In this document: positions 18,490 through 26,584 of the stretch, one piece after another
Numbering within the stretch: position 1 is the stretch's first letter
Layout of the letters: the number at the start of each line of letters is the position of its first letter
Notes under the pieces: generated by a model
Database searches by the model: none
Seen by the model: the letters and a program-made list of their open reading frames with translations, nothing else
Told to the model about the DNA's origin: nothing
Translations under genes and position numbers: made by a program
Assembly: GCF_030848305.1 (NCBI RefSeq)
Contig: NZ_CP114598.1
Location: forward strand, 248,001-312,000
DNA length: 64,000 nt
Direction of reading: 5' to 3'
Origin: Akkermansia muciniphila
Lineage (GTDB): Bacteria > Verrucomicrobiota > Verrucomicrobiia > Verrucomicrobiales > Akkermansiaceae

Positions 18490-19956
18490 ATGGCAATTTC
18501 AGATTACATCGTGACCATTGGCCTGGAAGTCCACTGCCAGATCAAGACAAAGAGCAAAATGTTCTGCTCCTGCGAAACCGGCTTTGGCTTTGAACCCAAT
18601 ACGCGTGTGTGCCCCACCTGCCTGGGGCTGCCGGGCGCCCTGCCCGTCCTGAATGAATTCGCCATTGAACGCACGCTGCTGACCGGCCTGATGCTGGGAT
18701 GTTCCAGCCCGGAGATTTCCCAGTGGGACCGCAAGAATTATTTCTATCCGGACATGGCTAAAAATTACCAGACCTCCCAGCTGGATCTTCCGCTGTGCCT
18801 GGGCGGGGAAGTGCCCCTGTACCCCTGGTCCTATCCTAATGACGTAATCAAAGCCGGCGTCCCCCCTTTCCGCACCGTGAAGCTGACCCGCATCCACCTG
18901 GAAGAAGACGCGGCGAAGATTACCCATCACGCCAATTATTCCCTGATCGACTACAACCGCGCGGGGTCCGCCCTGATGGAAATCGTTTCCGAGCCGGACA
19001 TCGACACCCCGGAAGAAGCCTACGCCTATCTCAAGTCCCTCCAGCAGATTCTGAATTACGGGGATATTTCCGACGCGGACATGGAAAAGGGCCAGATGCG
19101 GTGCGATGTGAATATTTCCCTGCGTCCCCACGGACAGAAGGAACTGGGAGCCAAGGTGGAAATGAAGAACATCAATTCCATGTCCGCCGTCCGCAGAGCC
19201 CTTCATGATGAAATCCGGCGCCAGGCGGAAGAACTGGACATGGGCATTCCTCAAGTCCAGTCCACCCGCCGCTGGGACGACGAACGCGGAGAAAGCGTCG
19301 TCATGCGCACCAAGGAAGACGCGCACGATTACCGTTATTTCCCCTGCCCGGATCTGGTTCCCGTACGCACGGCCCCCCTGGTGGAGAAGGTGCGCGGACA
19401 GATTCCCGAGCTGCCCCAGGAACGGCAGAAACGCTTCATGGAGGAATATGGCCTGAGCGAGTATGACGCCAACGTGCTGGTGGGGGATCTGGAGCTGGCG
19501 CGCTTTTTTGAAGAGGCGGCGCGGGGAACCGCCAGCGGCAAAAAAATCGCCAACTGGGTTATCAACAACATTTCCGCCGTGCTGAACGAAAAAGGCATGC
19601 GGCCGTCTGAATGCCCGGTAAAACCCGGCGCCATCCGGGAGCTGATCGCCATTATTGACGACGGCACCGTTTCCAACAACCAGGCCAAGGATGTATTCGC
19701 CAAGATGTGGGATGAACCGGCCCTCGCCGCAGCGCAGGCCGCCAAGCTGCTGGGCTTTGAAAAGGCGGATTCCTCTTTTCTGGACGGCATCGTGCGGGAA
19801 GTTATTTCCGCCAATCCGGACAAGGTGGCGGAAATACAGGGAGGCAACGAGAAGCTCCTGAACTGGCTCACCGGCCAGGTCATGAAGGCCGCCAAAGGCA
19901 AGGCCAACCCGAAAATCGTGACGGAAGCGCTGAAACAGGCCCTTTCCCTGAAGTGA
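18490..19956 (+). CDS. gatB: Aspartyl/glutamyl-tRNA amidotransferase subunit B
   Basis: A 488-residue GatB. It has TIGLEVHCQIKTKSKMFC, CPTCLGLPGALPVLN, the zinc and kinase-like core with RKNYFYPDMAKNYQ, HLEEDAAKITH, DYNRAGSALMEIVSEPD and the C-terminal GatB/YqeY helical domain. GatB phosphorylates Glu-tRNA(Gln) or Asp-tRNA(Asn) for amidation with ammonia from GatA. gatA and gatC are not adjacent. Confidence 0.97.
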   Translation: MAISDYIVTIGLEVHCQIKTKSKMFCSCETGFGFEPNTRVCPTCLGLPGALPVLNEFAIERTLLTGLMLGCSSPEISQWDRKNYFYPDMAKNYQTSQLDLPLCLGGEVPLYPWSYPNDVIKAGVPPFRTVKLTRIHLEEDAAKITHHANYSLIDYNRAGSALMEIVSEPDIDTPEEAYAYLKSLQQILNYGDISDADMEKGQMRCDVNISLRPHGQKELGAKVEMKNINSMSAVRRALHDEIRRQAEELDMGIPQVQSTRRWDDERGESVVMRTKEDAHDYRYFPCPDLVPVRTAPLVEKVRGQIPELPQERQKRFMEEYGLSEYDANVLVGDLELARFFEEAARGTASGKKIANWVINNISAVLNEKGMRPSECPVKPGAIRELIAIIDDGTVSNNQAKDVFAKMWDEPALAAAQAAKLLGFEKADSSFLDGIVREVISANPDKVAEIQGGNEKLLNWLTGQVMKAAKGKANPKIVTEALKQALSLK

Positions 19957-20010
19957 CCCCAAACAAAGAGCCGCTTTCCTTCCCGGTTTCCGGCTCCAGC
20001 CCGCAGGGCA

Positions 20011-21741
20011 TCACGGTTTGAACAGCTTCCTGTTTCCGGCCAGGGTATTCCATACCTGCTTCACTTCCCCGGCCAGCGTCTGCTTCATCATGGCAAGGGA
20101 AAAGTCCGCGGCCTGGCCCATGCTGATGTAAGGAGGCAGGGCAATGGCGTCCCTGTCCACATGCGCGTCCAGCAGAGCGGCGCCGGGATAATTCAAGAAC
20201 ATGTCCACCATCTGATCCACCTGGCTGGATTTGTCCAATAAAAATCCCTTGATGCCGACGGCATCCGCCACGGCGGCAAAAGAGGGATTGTTCAGATTGA
20301 TCTGCCATGGGATCAGCCCGGCCGCCTGCATTTCCAACTGGATGAAATCCAGACAGTCATTGTTATACACCACGATTTTCACCGGCAGCCTGTACTGCAC
20401 AATCGTGATGAGATCCCCCAGCAGCATGGACAGGCCGCCATCTCCGCACAGGGCAATTACCTGACGTCCGGGGTATTCCATCTGCGCCCCGATGGCCATC
20501 GGCATGGCATTGGCCATGGAGCCATGATTGAAGGAAGCCAGCGTCCTCCTGCCCGGCGTAGCGCACAGGAACCTTGCGCTCCAGATGCAGGGGGTGCCGG
20601 TATCTACCGTAAATACGGCGTCGGATGCCGCATGCCTGTTCAAGGCGGTCGTGAGCTGTTCCGGACGGATGGGAGACTCCTTGTCATTTCCTTCCATATA
20701 GGCGTTCATATCCCTCACGTCCCTGGCGTGGCGTTTCAGGGAGGCGTCCAAATGCCCGGAATCCGTTTTTTCCTGCACCATGTTCAGCAACGCCTCCGCC
20801 GTGACGGAAACATCCCCGCAAATGCCCAGGTCCAGGCGGCAGCGGCGGCCCATCACTTCCCCGCGCCTGTCAATCTGCACGATTTCAGGTTTGGTGGGGA
20901 TGAAATTGAAATAGGGAAAGTCTGTTCCCCACAACACGATCATGTCGCTTTCATGCATGGCCTTGTAGGCGTCTCCCCACCCCAGCAGCCCCGTCATGCC
21001 GATGCCCAGGGGATTGTCATGCTCAAAATAATCCTTGCCCCGCCAGGTGTAGGCAATCGGGGCTTTCAAACGGTACGCGAGCTTGACGACCTTGTCTTCC
21101 GCGCCCGCGCACCCGGCGCCGCAGAAGAAAGTGATGCGGCGGTGGTCATCAAGCATCCGCGCCAGAAGGGATACGGATTCATGCTCAGGAACAACACTCT
21201 CCCGGGTATAAGAAGGAGGATGAACCATGTGCTTCATCTCCGCGGGGGCATCCGCAATGTCTCCGGGCAGGACGACGACGCCTACGTCGCGCCTGGCCCA
21301 CGCGTGCTGAATGGCGGACATCAGTATGCCCGGAGCCTGGGAAGCTTCCGAAACCAGTTCCGCATATGCGCTGCATTCCTTGAAAAGCTGTTCCGGATGC
21401 GTGGCCTGGAAATATTCCATGCCCACCTGGCTCTGCGGGATGTGGGAGGCGATGGCCAGCACCGGAGCATGGTTCCGGTGGGCGTCAAACAGGCCGTTGA
21501 TCAAATGGAGGTTGCCGGGGCCGCTGCTACCGCAGCATACAGCCAGGTTCCCGCTCAGCTGGGCTTCCGCGCTCGCGGCAAATGCCGCCGCTTCCTCATG
21601 CCGCACATGAATCCATTCAATGGTCTTCCTCCTTCTCAAAGCGTCCGTAACGGGGTTCAGGCTATCCCCCACAATTCCGTAAATTCGCTTAATTCCCGCC
21701 TTTTCCAAAATTTCAACGATCTGATCGGCTACCCTGTGCAT
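20011..21741 (-). CDS. poxB: ThDP-dependent pyruvate oxidase/dehydrogenase (PoxB-like)
   Basis: A 576-residue ThDP enzyme when started at the ATG at 21741 (MHRVADQIVEILEKAG); a start 12 codons upstream is also open. It resembles E. coli PoxB throughout: GIVGDSLNPV, RHEEAAAFAASAEAQLSG with the catalytic Glu, GPGNLHLINGLFDAHRNHAPV, VVVLPGDIAD and the ThDP-binding GDGGLSMLLGDL...YNND. PoxB converts pyruvate to acetate and CO2 and passes electrons to quinone. Whether the C-terminus carries the lipid-binding switch of E. coli PoxB is unclear. It sits alone, convergent with gatB. Confidence 0.88.
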   Translation of the reverse strand: MHRVADQIVEILEKAGIKRIYGIVGDSLNPVTDALRRRKTIEWIHVRHEEAAAFAASAEAQLSGNLAVCCGSSGPGNLHLINGLFDAHRNHAPVLAIASHIPQSQVGMEYFQATHPEQLFKECSAYAELVSEASQAPGILMSAIQHAWARRDVGVVVLPGDIADAPAEMKHMVHPPSYTRESVVPEHESVSLLARMLDDHRRITFFCGAGCAGAEDKVVKLAYRLKAPIAYTWRGKDYFEHDNPLGIGMTGLLGWGDAYKAMHESDMIVLWGTDFPYFNFIPTKPEIVQIDRRGEVMGRRCRLDLGICGDVSVTAEALLNMVQEKTDSGHLDASLKRHARDVRDMNAYMEGNDKESPIRPEQLTTALNRHAASDAVFTVDTGTPCIWSARFLCATPGRRTLASFNHGSMANAMPMAIGAQMEYPGRQVIALCGDGGLSMLLGDLITIVQYRLPVKIVVYNNDCLDFIQLEMQAAGLIPWQINLNNPSFAAVADAVGIKGFLLDKSSQVDQMVDMFLNYPGAALLDAHVDRDAIALPPYISMGQAADFSLAMMKQTLAGEVKQVWNTLAGNRKLFKP

Positions 21742-21844
21742 GCAGCTTAGACACCGTCCAATCTCCCACGGATTCATTCTTATGTGTCATCCTCCCGCCT
21801 TTTCCGCACCGGAGAAAATACCTGCGGTTACCCTCCCGATATAA

Positions 21845-21881
21845 GAAACAATAAGGCCGCCGCCTTTGTCAGGCAGCGGCC
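21845..21881 (-). terminator. Terminator of the PEP-CTERM protein gene
   Basis: On the minus strand a 10-bp stem (21881-21872 with 21864-21855, one U-G pair) with a seven-base loop is followed by TTATTGTTTCTT. It lies between the PEP-CTERM gene and poxB. Confidence 0.75.
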
Positions 21882-21913
21882 CATGAATTGACGGGTTTTC
21901 CAGTGGGAAACCG

Positions 21914-22663
21914 TCAGGAACGGCGGCGGCGCATCATCAGGGCGGCCAGGCCCAGGATTCCCAGAGAAGCGGAGGCCGGCTCCGGAACCTGAAGCCCGGC
22001 AAAACCGGCAATCTGTTCCGCGCCAAGTTTTTCATTCGTCCATTTAACTTCACCCCATGTAAGGTTGGGATTAATCCAGCTGCTAATGGGGTTGGCGTTG
22101 CCGTTCATGTTGCCGTTGTAGGACAACGTGTCAAGCAGAGAACCATTCACATAGACATCCACAGACTGACTCTGGTCTGCGCCCGTGACGGACAAAGTAA
22201 CGTTAAGAAGACCTCCACCCAAAACAACGGAAGTTTCAGAAACGTCCCCACGGTCTTGAGTAAAAAACCCGTTAGAAGTATTCAGGTTTCCATCTCCCAT
22301 GCCAAGCCTGGCATCTGAAGTCAGATACAGGGCATTTGCCCCATAGCTTTGATTTGCGTTGCGTCCATAATAACCGAACAGAGCGGTTTGGGCTCCTTGC
22401 GTTAAGGAAGAGGTGTCCAGCCAGAGGGAGATCGTGTAACTGGAAGCATAAAAATTAGCACCATAAGGAATGGAACCAGCAGGGATAGCGCTGCTTGAAA
22501 GACTTCCGAACGTCATCTCTTTTCCCAGCGCAACACCTTCAGTTGTTGTCATCGTACCGGAATTGTAAAGCGTTCCGGCCTCTGGAGCAACAGAGCCGGG
22601 GTCCGCCAATGCCGGCACGGAGCAACAAGCAGCAATAACCATTAATGCTAAAGTCTTTTTCAT
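21914..22663 (-). CDS. PEP-CTERM sorting domain protein with LamG-like fold
   Basis: A 249-residue exported protein: signal peptide MKKTLALMVIAACCSVPALA, a concanavalin/LamG-like beta-sandwich (YTISLWLDTSS, SVDVYVNGSLLDTL) and a C-terminal PEP-CTERM tripartite signal VPEPASASLGILGLAAL then MMRRRRS. PEP-CTERM proteins are processed by exosortase and linked to extracellular polysaccharide; no exosortase is in the window. Its promoter region is shared with the divergent glycosidase gene, suggesting joint control or a joint role at the cell surface. Confidence 0.85.
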   Translation of the reverse strand: MKKTLALMVIAACCSVPALADPGSVAPEAGTLYNSGTMTTTEGVALGKEMTFGSLSSSAIPAGSIPYGANFYASSYTISLWLDTSSLTQGAQTALFGYYGRNANQSYGANALYLTSDARLGMGDGNLNTSNGFFTQDRGDVSETSVVLGGGLLNVTLSVTGADQSQSVDVYVNGSLLDTLSYNGNMNGNANPISSWINPNLTWGEVKWTNEKLGAEQIAGFAGLQVPEPASASLGILGLAALMMRRRRS

Positions 22664-22717
22664 TTTTATGTATGATGGACTGAGTTGTTAGAGGAATATT
22701 CTCTGCCCTTCATATAT

Positions 22718-22732
22718 CGGATTCCTAATCCG
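22718..22732. promoter_or_regulatory. Operator-like palindrome, copy 1
   Basis: cggattcctaatccg is a perfect 6-bp inverted repeat with a three-base centre. It lies 55 bases upstream of the PEP-CTERM gene start and matches copy 2 at 14 of 15 positions in reverse complement. Its role is inferred. Confidence 0.45.
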
Positions 22733-22955
22733 CCCTTTTTTCTCTCAACTGGGAAAGATGGAAAGAACTCTTTTTTATTCTCTAAACAAATTTTCAATAT
22801 GCTTATTTTCTGCAACTTATGAAAAAATATAAATGAAGCGCAGAATAATTTTTTTTTGCAGCCGCTTTGAAATTGCTGTTTAGAAACAGAAATCCTTTTT
22901 CTCAGAAGAGAAAAATCGTGATAATATCTTCATATCTGAAATGTTAGGTTGACCT

Positions 22956-22970
22956 CGGATTAGGAATTCG
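22956..22970. promoter_or_regulatory. Operator-like palindrome, copy 2
   Basis: cggattaggaattcg is the reverse complement of copy 1 with one change. It lies about 147 bases upstream of the glycosidase start. The two copies, 238 bases apart, could bind one regulator and allow looping; this is inference. Confidence 0.45.
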
Positions 22971-23061
22971 GTTGTCTTTCTCCAGCCCTCAAAAAACAAC
23001 ATAATATTTTCATATTCAATAAGAATTATTCTTCTTCCCCTCCACTTCCAAGACCTTTTTC

Positions 23062-23090
23062 TTGAAAAAGAACCTGCCCCAAATTATGCT
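23062..23090 (+). promoter_or_regulatory. Candidate sigma-70-type promoter of the glycosidase gene
   Basis: TTGAAA at 23062-23067 and TATGCT at 23085-23090 are separated by 17 bases and end 26 bases before the ATG. The fit is good, but promoter consensus in this phylum is not well known to me. Confidence 0.4.
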
Positions 23091-23116
23091 CCCGCTAGCT
23101 GTAATATCATTTCATC

Positions 23117-25654
23117 ATGAAATTTTTCAAAACAACCATTGCCATGGCAACCCTGCTGGGCTGTCTGCCCACGTCTCCGGCAGAAGTTGCCTTTCCGGGG
23201 CCTGCTCCCGGAACAGCCAACGCGGAACAATCCGCTTCCGGCTATACTCTTTCCAATAATATCCTGACGGCCAAATTTATCCTTCGGAACGGCAGTCTTT
23301 CCTTCGGGGGAATGACTTCCAAACTGGGGCCCGTCGCCAAGGCCGGGGGAGACTTATTTATCATCAATCTTCAGGATGGACGGAGCATTAAATCCTCCGA
23401 TCTGAAAGCGGGAAACGTCAAGTTCACCGCCCTCCAGCCCAATCCCAAAGCGTTCAGACTGGCTGACCGCTTCCCGGGAAAAGCCGTCAGCGCCACGTTT
23501 CAGGCTCTGAACGGCGCCCTTCGCATCTCCTGGCGCGCCGTGCTCAGGGATCATTCCCATTACCTGCGGCAGGAACTCCGCCTGACATGTACGAAGCCCA
23601 TCCAGATGAAAAACATCATAGCGATGCAATATGACCTGGTAGAAGGGAAAGCCGGAGCGCCCTCCGTCTCCGGCAACGCCAGAGGCGCGCTCATCGTCAA
23701 TGACCTGGCGTTCACTGCCCTGGAAACTCCCATGGGCATCAATACTGTGGGGGGCGCCGGAAATACGGCAGGGGGAGAAACCGCCAGCTGGAGAGCGGAC
23801 AAGTGGTCCACAGCTTCATGGACAGGAAATTTCAATGTTCCCCAGGAACTGAAAAAGCAGTACGGAGAACAGGTTTCCAGTGCGGAAGGCCCGGTTTCCA
23901 TTGACGGCAAAGGCGCATGCGCCGTCACCTTCCAGTATAAGGGAGGGGACAAGGGCAACAACAAGCTGAACCTCGCCGGCGTGCAGCTCCTTTCCTCCAA
24001 GGGGGCCGTCCTTGATTCCGATTTCCACAACGGCAGCACCGGAGATTCCAATGCCGGCAACACTTACACGGTGCAAGTTCCCTCCAGGGGAAATTACATT
24101 CTGCGCTACTGGGCTCAGACCAAGAGCGAACCGATTGCCAGCAAGGGGGAAATCACCTTTTCCCTGCCCGTGCGCACGCTGGAGGAAAAGCAGGAAGCCC
24201 AGGCGGGCGAATCCCGGCTGGCCCAGGGTCTCTGGAGCCGTAAAACCACCATGCAGCCCGGGGAAATATGGGACGTATCCTCCGTTCTCGGAATCTTTGC
24301 CCCCGGCCAGCAACGCCGCTCCTTCCTGGCCTATATGGAACGGGAACGCGTGATGCCCTACCGCCCCTTCATCCATTATAATTCCTGGTATGAACTGAAC
24401 ATCAACCGCAACAATGATTCGGACCCCGCCAAGCGCATGACGGAAGAACAATGCCTGGCCGTCCTGAAAGACTGGCAGGAACAGTTTTTCCAGAAACGCG
24501 GCATGTCCATTGACGCCTTCGTCTGGGACGACGGCTGGGATGAATTCAACAGCCTGTGGGATTTCCACAAGATGTTCCCGCAGGGCTTCAAGCGCATTGA
24601 CGCCGCCGCCGGAAAACAAAAGGCCGGCATCGGCACGTGGCTGGGCCCGGTGGGGGGCTACGGAGCCTCCAAGGGCAAGCGGCTCGCCCACTGGAACGTG
24701 AAGCATCCGGACAACAAAATCGGCAACTTCCAGCTCTCCAACAAGGAATATTTTGACGCCTTTGTGGGCCGCTGCTCCCAGATGGTGAAGGACTACCATA
24801 TGAAGTACTTCAAATTCGACGGCATCAGCACCCACTTCCATGCCAAGGGACCCGGCAACGAGGAGGATGCGGAAGGCATCATCCGCGTGCTGAACGCCCT
24901 GCGCAAGAAAAAGGGGGATCTTTACATCAACTGTACCGTAGGGACCTGGGCATCCCCCTTCTGGTTCCGTTACGCGGATTCCGTATGGAGGCAGGAGAAT
25001 GACTTCGGCACCATCGGAACGGGCGACAACCGCGACAAATGGATTACCTACCGCGACCGCCTGGTGCATGAAGTCTTTGTGCAGGGCTCCCCGCTGATGC
25101 CCATCAATTCCATGATGACTCACGGCCTGATGGTCACTAAATTCGGCCCTCCGGCATGCATGCCCCGCGACCCGGAAAACGTCAAGAAAGAACTCCGCTG
25201 CGCCACCGCCTGCGGCACTTCCCTCCAGGAGCTTTACGTGGATCGGGACCTGATGAACGCCAACGGAGGAGTCCTGTGGGACGAACTGGCCAAGGGGATC
25301 AAATGGATCCGCCGCAATGCGGACGTTTTGGACGATGTGCACTGGGTAGGCGGCAATCCGTGGAACAGGGAAACTAACGAAGGGTCCGTATACGGCTGGG
25401 CCGCATGGAATAAAAACAAGGCCACCCTGGCCCTCCGCAATTCCTCCGACCAGGAAAAGAGCCTGACCGGCACCCTGCGCAGCATCCTGGATATTCCCGC
25501 GAACGTCAAGGGCTCCATCACCTTCAAGGATTCCTATGACGACCAGCGGACGCTGGACGGCTTCTCCGGCAGTTCCGTAAATATTGACAAGGAACTCTCC
25601 TTCACGCTGAAGCCCTTTGAAGTGCTGGTGTACGAAGGAGGCAAGGTCAAATAA
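23117..25654 (+). CDS. Secreted clan GH-D glycoside hydrolase (GH36/GH27-like alpha-galactosidase family)
   Basis: An 845-residue exported enzyme. The N-terminus MKFFKTTIAMATLLGCLP gives a signal peptide, possibly with a lipobox (LLGC). A beta-sandwich domain with an inserted carbohydrate-binding-like segment (~255-350) precedes a TIM barrel. FVWDDGWDEF matches the clan GH-D DDGW motif, and YFKFDGIS carries the likely nucleophile Asp568. The acid/base residue is less clear; RQENDFG is a candidate. A C-terminal beta domain ends the protein. Likely substrates are alpha-linked Gal or GalNAc caps on mucin-type glycans; this is inferred from fold and organism. It diverges from the PEP-CTERM gene and is followed by a strong terminator. 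Confidence 0.75.
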   Translation: MKFFKTTIAMATLLGCLPTSPAEVAFPGPAPGTANAEQSASGYTLSNNILTAKFILRNGSLSFGGMTSKLGPVAKAGGDLFIINLQDGRSIKSSDLKAGNVKFTALQPNPKAFRLADRFPGKAVSATFQALNGALRISWRAVLRDHSHYLRQELRLTCTKPIQMKNIIAMQYDLVEGKAGAPSVSGNARGALIVNDLAFTALETPMGINTVGGAGNTAGGETASWRADKWSTASWTGNFNVPQELKKQYGEQVSSAEGPVSIDGKGACAVTFQYKGGDKGNNKLNLAGVQLLSSKGAVLDSDFHNGSTGDSNAGNTYTVQVPSRGNYILRYWAQTKSEPIASKGEITFSLPVRTLEEKQEAQAGESRLAQGLWSRKTTMQPGEIWDVSSVLGIFAPGQQRRSFLAYMERERVMPYRPFIHYNSWYELNINRNNDSDPAKRMTEEQCLAVLKDWQEQFFQKRGMSIDAFVWDDGWDEFNSLWDFHKMFPQGFKRIDAAAGKQKAGIGTWLGPVGGYGASKGKRLAHWNVKHPDNKIGNFQLSNKEYFDAFVGRCSQMVKDYHMKYFKFDGISTHFHAKGPGNEEDAEGIIRVLNALRKKKGDLYINCTVGTWASPFWFRYADSVWRQENDFGTIGTGDNRDKWITYRDRLVHEVFVQGSPLMPINSMMTHGLMVTKFGPPACMPRDPENVKKELRCATACGTSLQELYVDRDLMNANGGVLWDELAKGIKWIRRNADVLDDVHWVGGNPWNRETNEGSVYGWAAWNKNKATLALRNSSDQEKSLTGTLRSILDIPANVKGSITFKDSYDDQRTLDGFSGSSVNIDKELSFTLKPFEVLVYEGGKVK

Positions 25655-25710
25655 AACCGGCCGGTCCGCACGCCCGGCCAAGCCGGAACGGCGCTGGAAA
25701 AACATGTTGA

Positions 25711-25743
25711 GGGAGGCGGGATACCCGCCTCCCTTCTTTTTTC
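25711..25743 (+). terminator. Terminator of the glycosidase gene
   Basis: A perfect 10-bp stem (GGGAGGCGGG with CCCGCCTCCC, loop ATA) is followed by TTCTTTTTT, 57 bases past the stop. Confidence 0.92.
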
Positions 25744-25763
25744 CCGCCCGCACAGAGCCCGGG

Positions 25764-26417
25764 TCAGAATGTTTTTTCAAACGTCACCGCTTCCAGCGGA
25801 TTGGCAGGGTTGACCGGCATCACCAGGCATTCCGCACCTTCCCCGCCCGGGTACAGCGTCAGGCTGCCACCGGAGGAATAGACGATGGAGATGCCGTAAT
25901 ATCCCCCTTTTTTCACCAGAGACCAGGTGCCGCGGCAGGAAGAAACGAGGTCCTCCTCCAGCACGGAAAGGTTCTCCCTCTCCTCCGGGCGGGAAATCCA
26001 CCTGCCCCATGCCTCCGGACGGGGAAAGGAAGAAATCTCGCACGTCCCGTCTTCATTCAGGAGGAGCGTGGAAGAACTGACCTGGAAAAAACGCTTCAGC
26101 TCCGGAGGGCGGAAAAACCACCGCTCCCTGGGGGAGGATTCCACCTCATACTTTCCGGACAAGTCCCGCAGGTCCGGCTTCTGAATCCACAGGAAAGTTT
26201 GTTGACACGCCGCCTGGCGGCACGCCAACCCCACCACGGCCAGCAGGGAAAGGAACGCCAGAACAAACGCCCACAGAGCCAGCCGCTTCCTCCACCACGC
26301 ATAAACGGCGGCCAGCCCAGCCACGCTGCCCGCGCAAACCCAGAACCCCCAGGAACAGGAAAGGAAGGCCAGGGCATCCGCCAGCACGGAAAATCCATGA
26401 GAAAGATCATTCCACAT
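25764..26417 (-). CDS. Membrane protein of unknown function
   Basis: A 217-residue protein with two N-terminal hydrophobic helices (about residues 18-42 and 45-66) followed by a ~150-residue soluble domain rich in beta-type segments (YEVESSPRERWFF, STLLLNEDGTCEIS, GTWSLVKKGGYYGISIVY). The soluble part resembles lipocalin-like 'threshold' domains that follow a TLxLNxDGT pattern, but I cannot name a family. It converges on the glycosidase gene. Confidence 0.6.
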   Translation of the reverse strand: MWNDLSHGFSVLADALAFLSCSWGFWVCAGSVAGLAAVYAWWRKRLALWAFVLAFLSLLAVVGLACRQAACQQTFLWIQKPDLRDLSGKYEVESSPRERWFFRPPELKRFFQVSSSTLLLNEDGTCEISSFPRPEAWGRWISRPEERENLSVLEEDLVSSCRGTWSLVKKGGYYGISIVYSSGGSLTLYPGGEGAECLVMPVNPANPLEAVTFEKTF

Positions 26418-26584
26418 AGGCGCTCCAGAATCTCCGGAACATGGTCAAAGTCAAGACAACAATGCCGCCTTTCAAAGCACGGCCCGCGGGCCGCGCCCCG
26501 CTGAAAAACTCCCGTCATGACCCCGGAAAATATTCCTCCGCACTTTTCTCACGGACTCCAATCAGGTAAAGAAGCATCTGAACC

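Larger units (their letters stand above)
22664..23116. promoter_or_regulatory. AT-rich divergent control region
   Basis: About 450 bases between the divergent PEP-CTERM and glycosidase genes, clearly more AT-rich than the flanking genes. No gene is seen. It holds two copies of a 15-bp near-palindrome (22718-22732 and 22956-22970) and a candidate promoter for the glycosidase gene (23062-23090). Confidence 0.6.
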
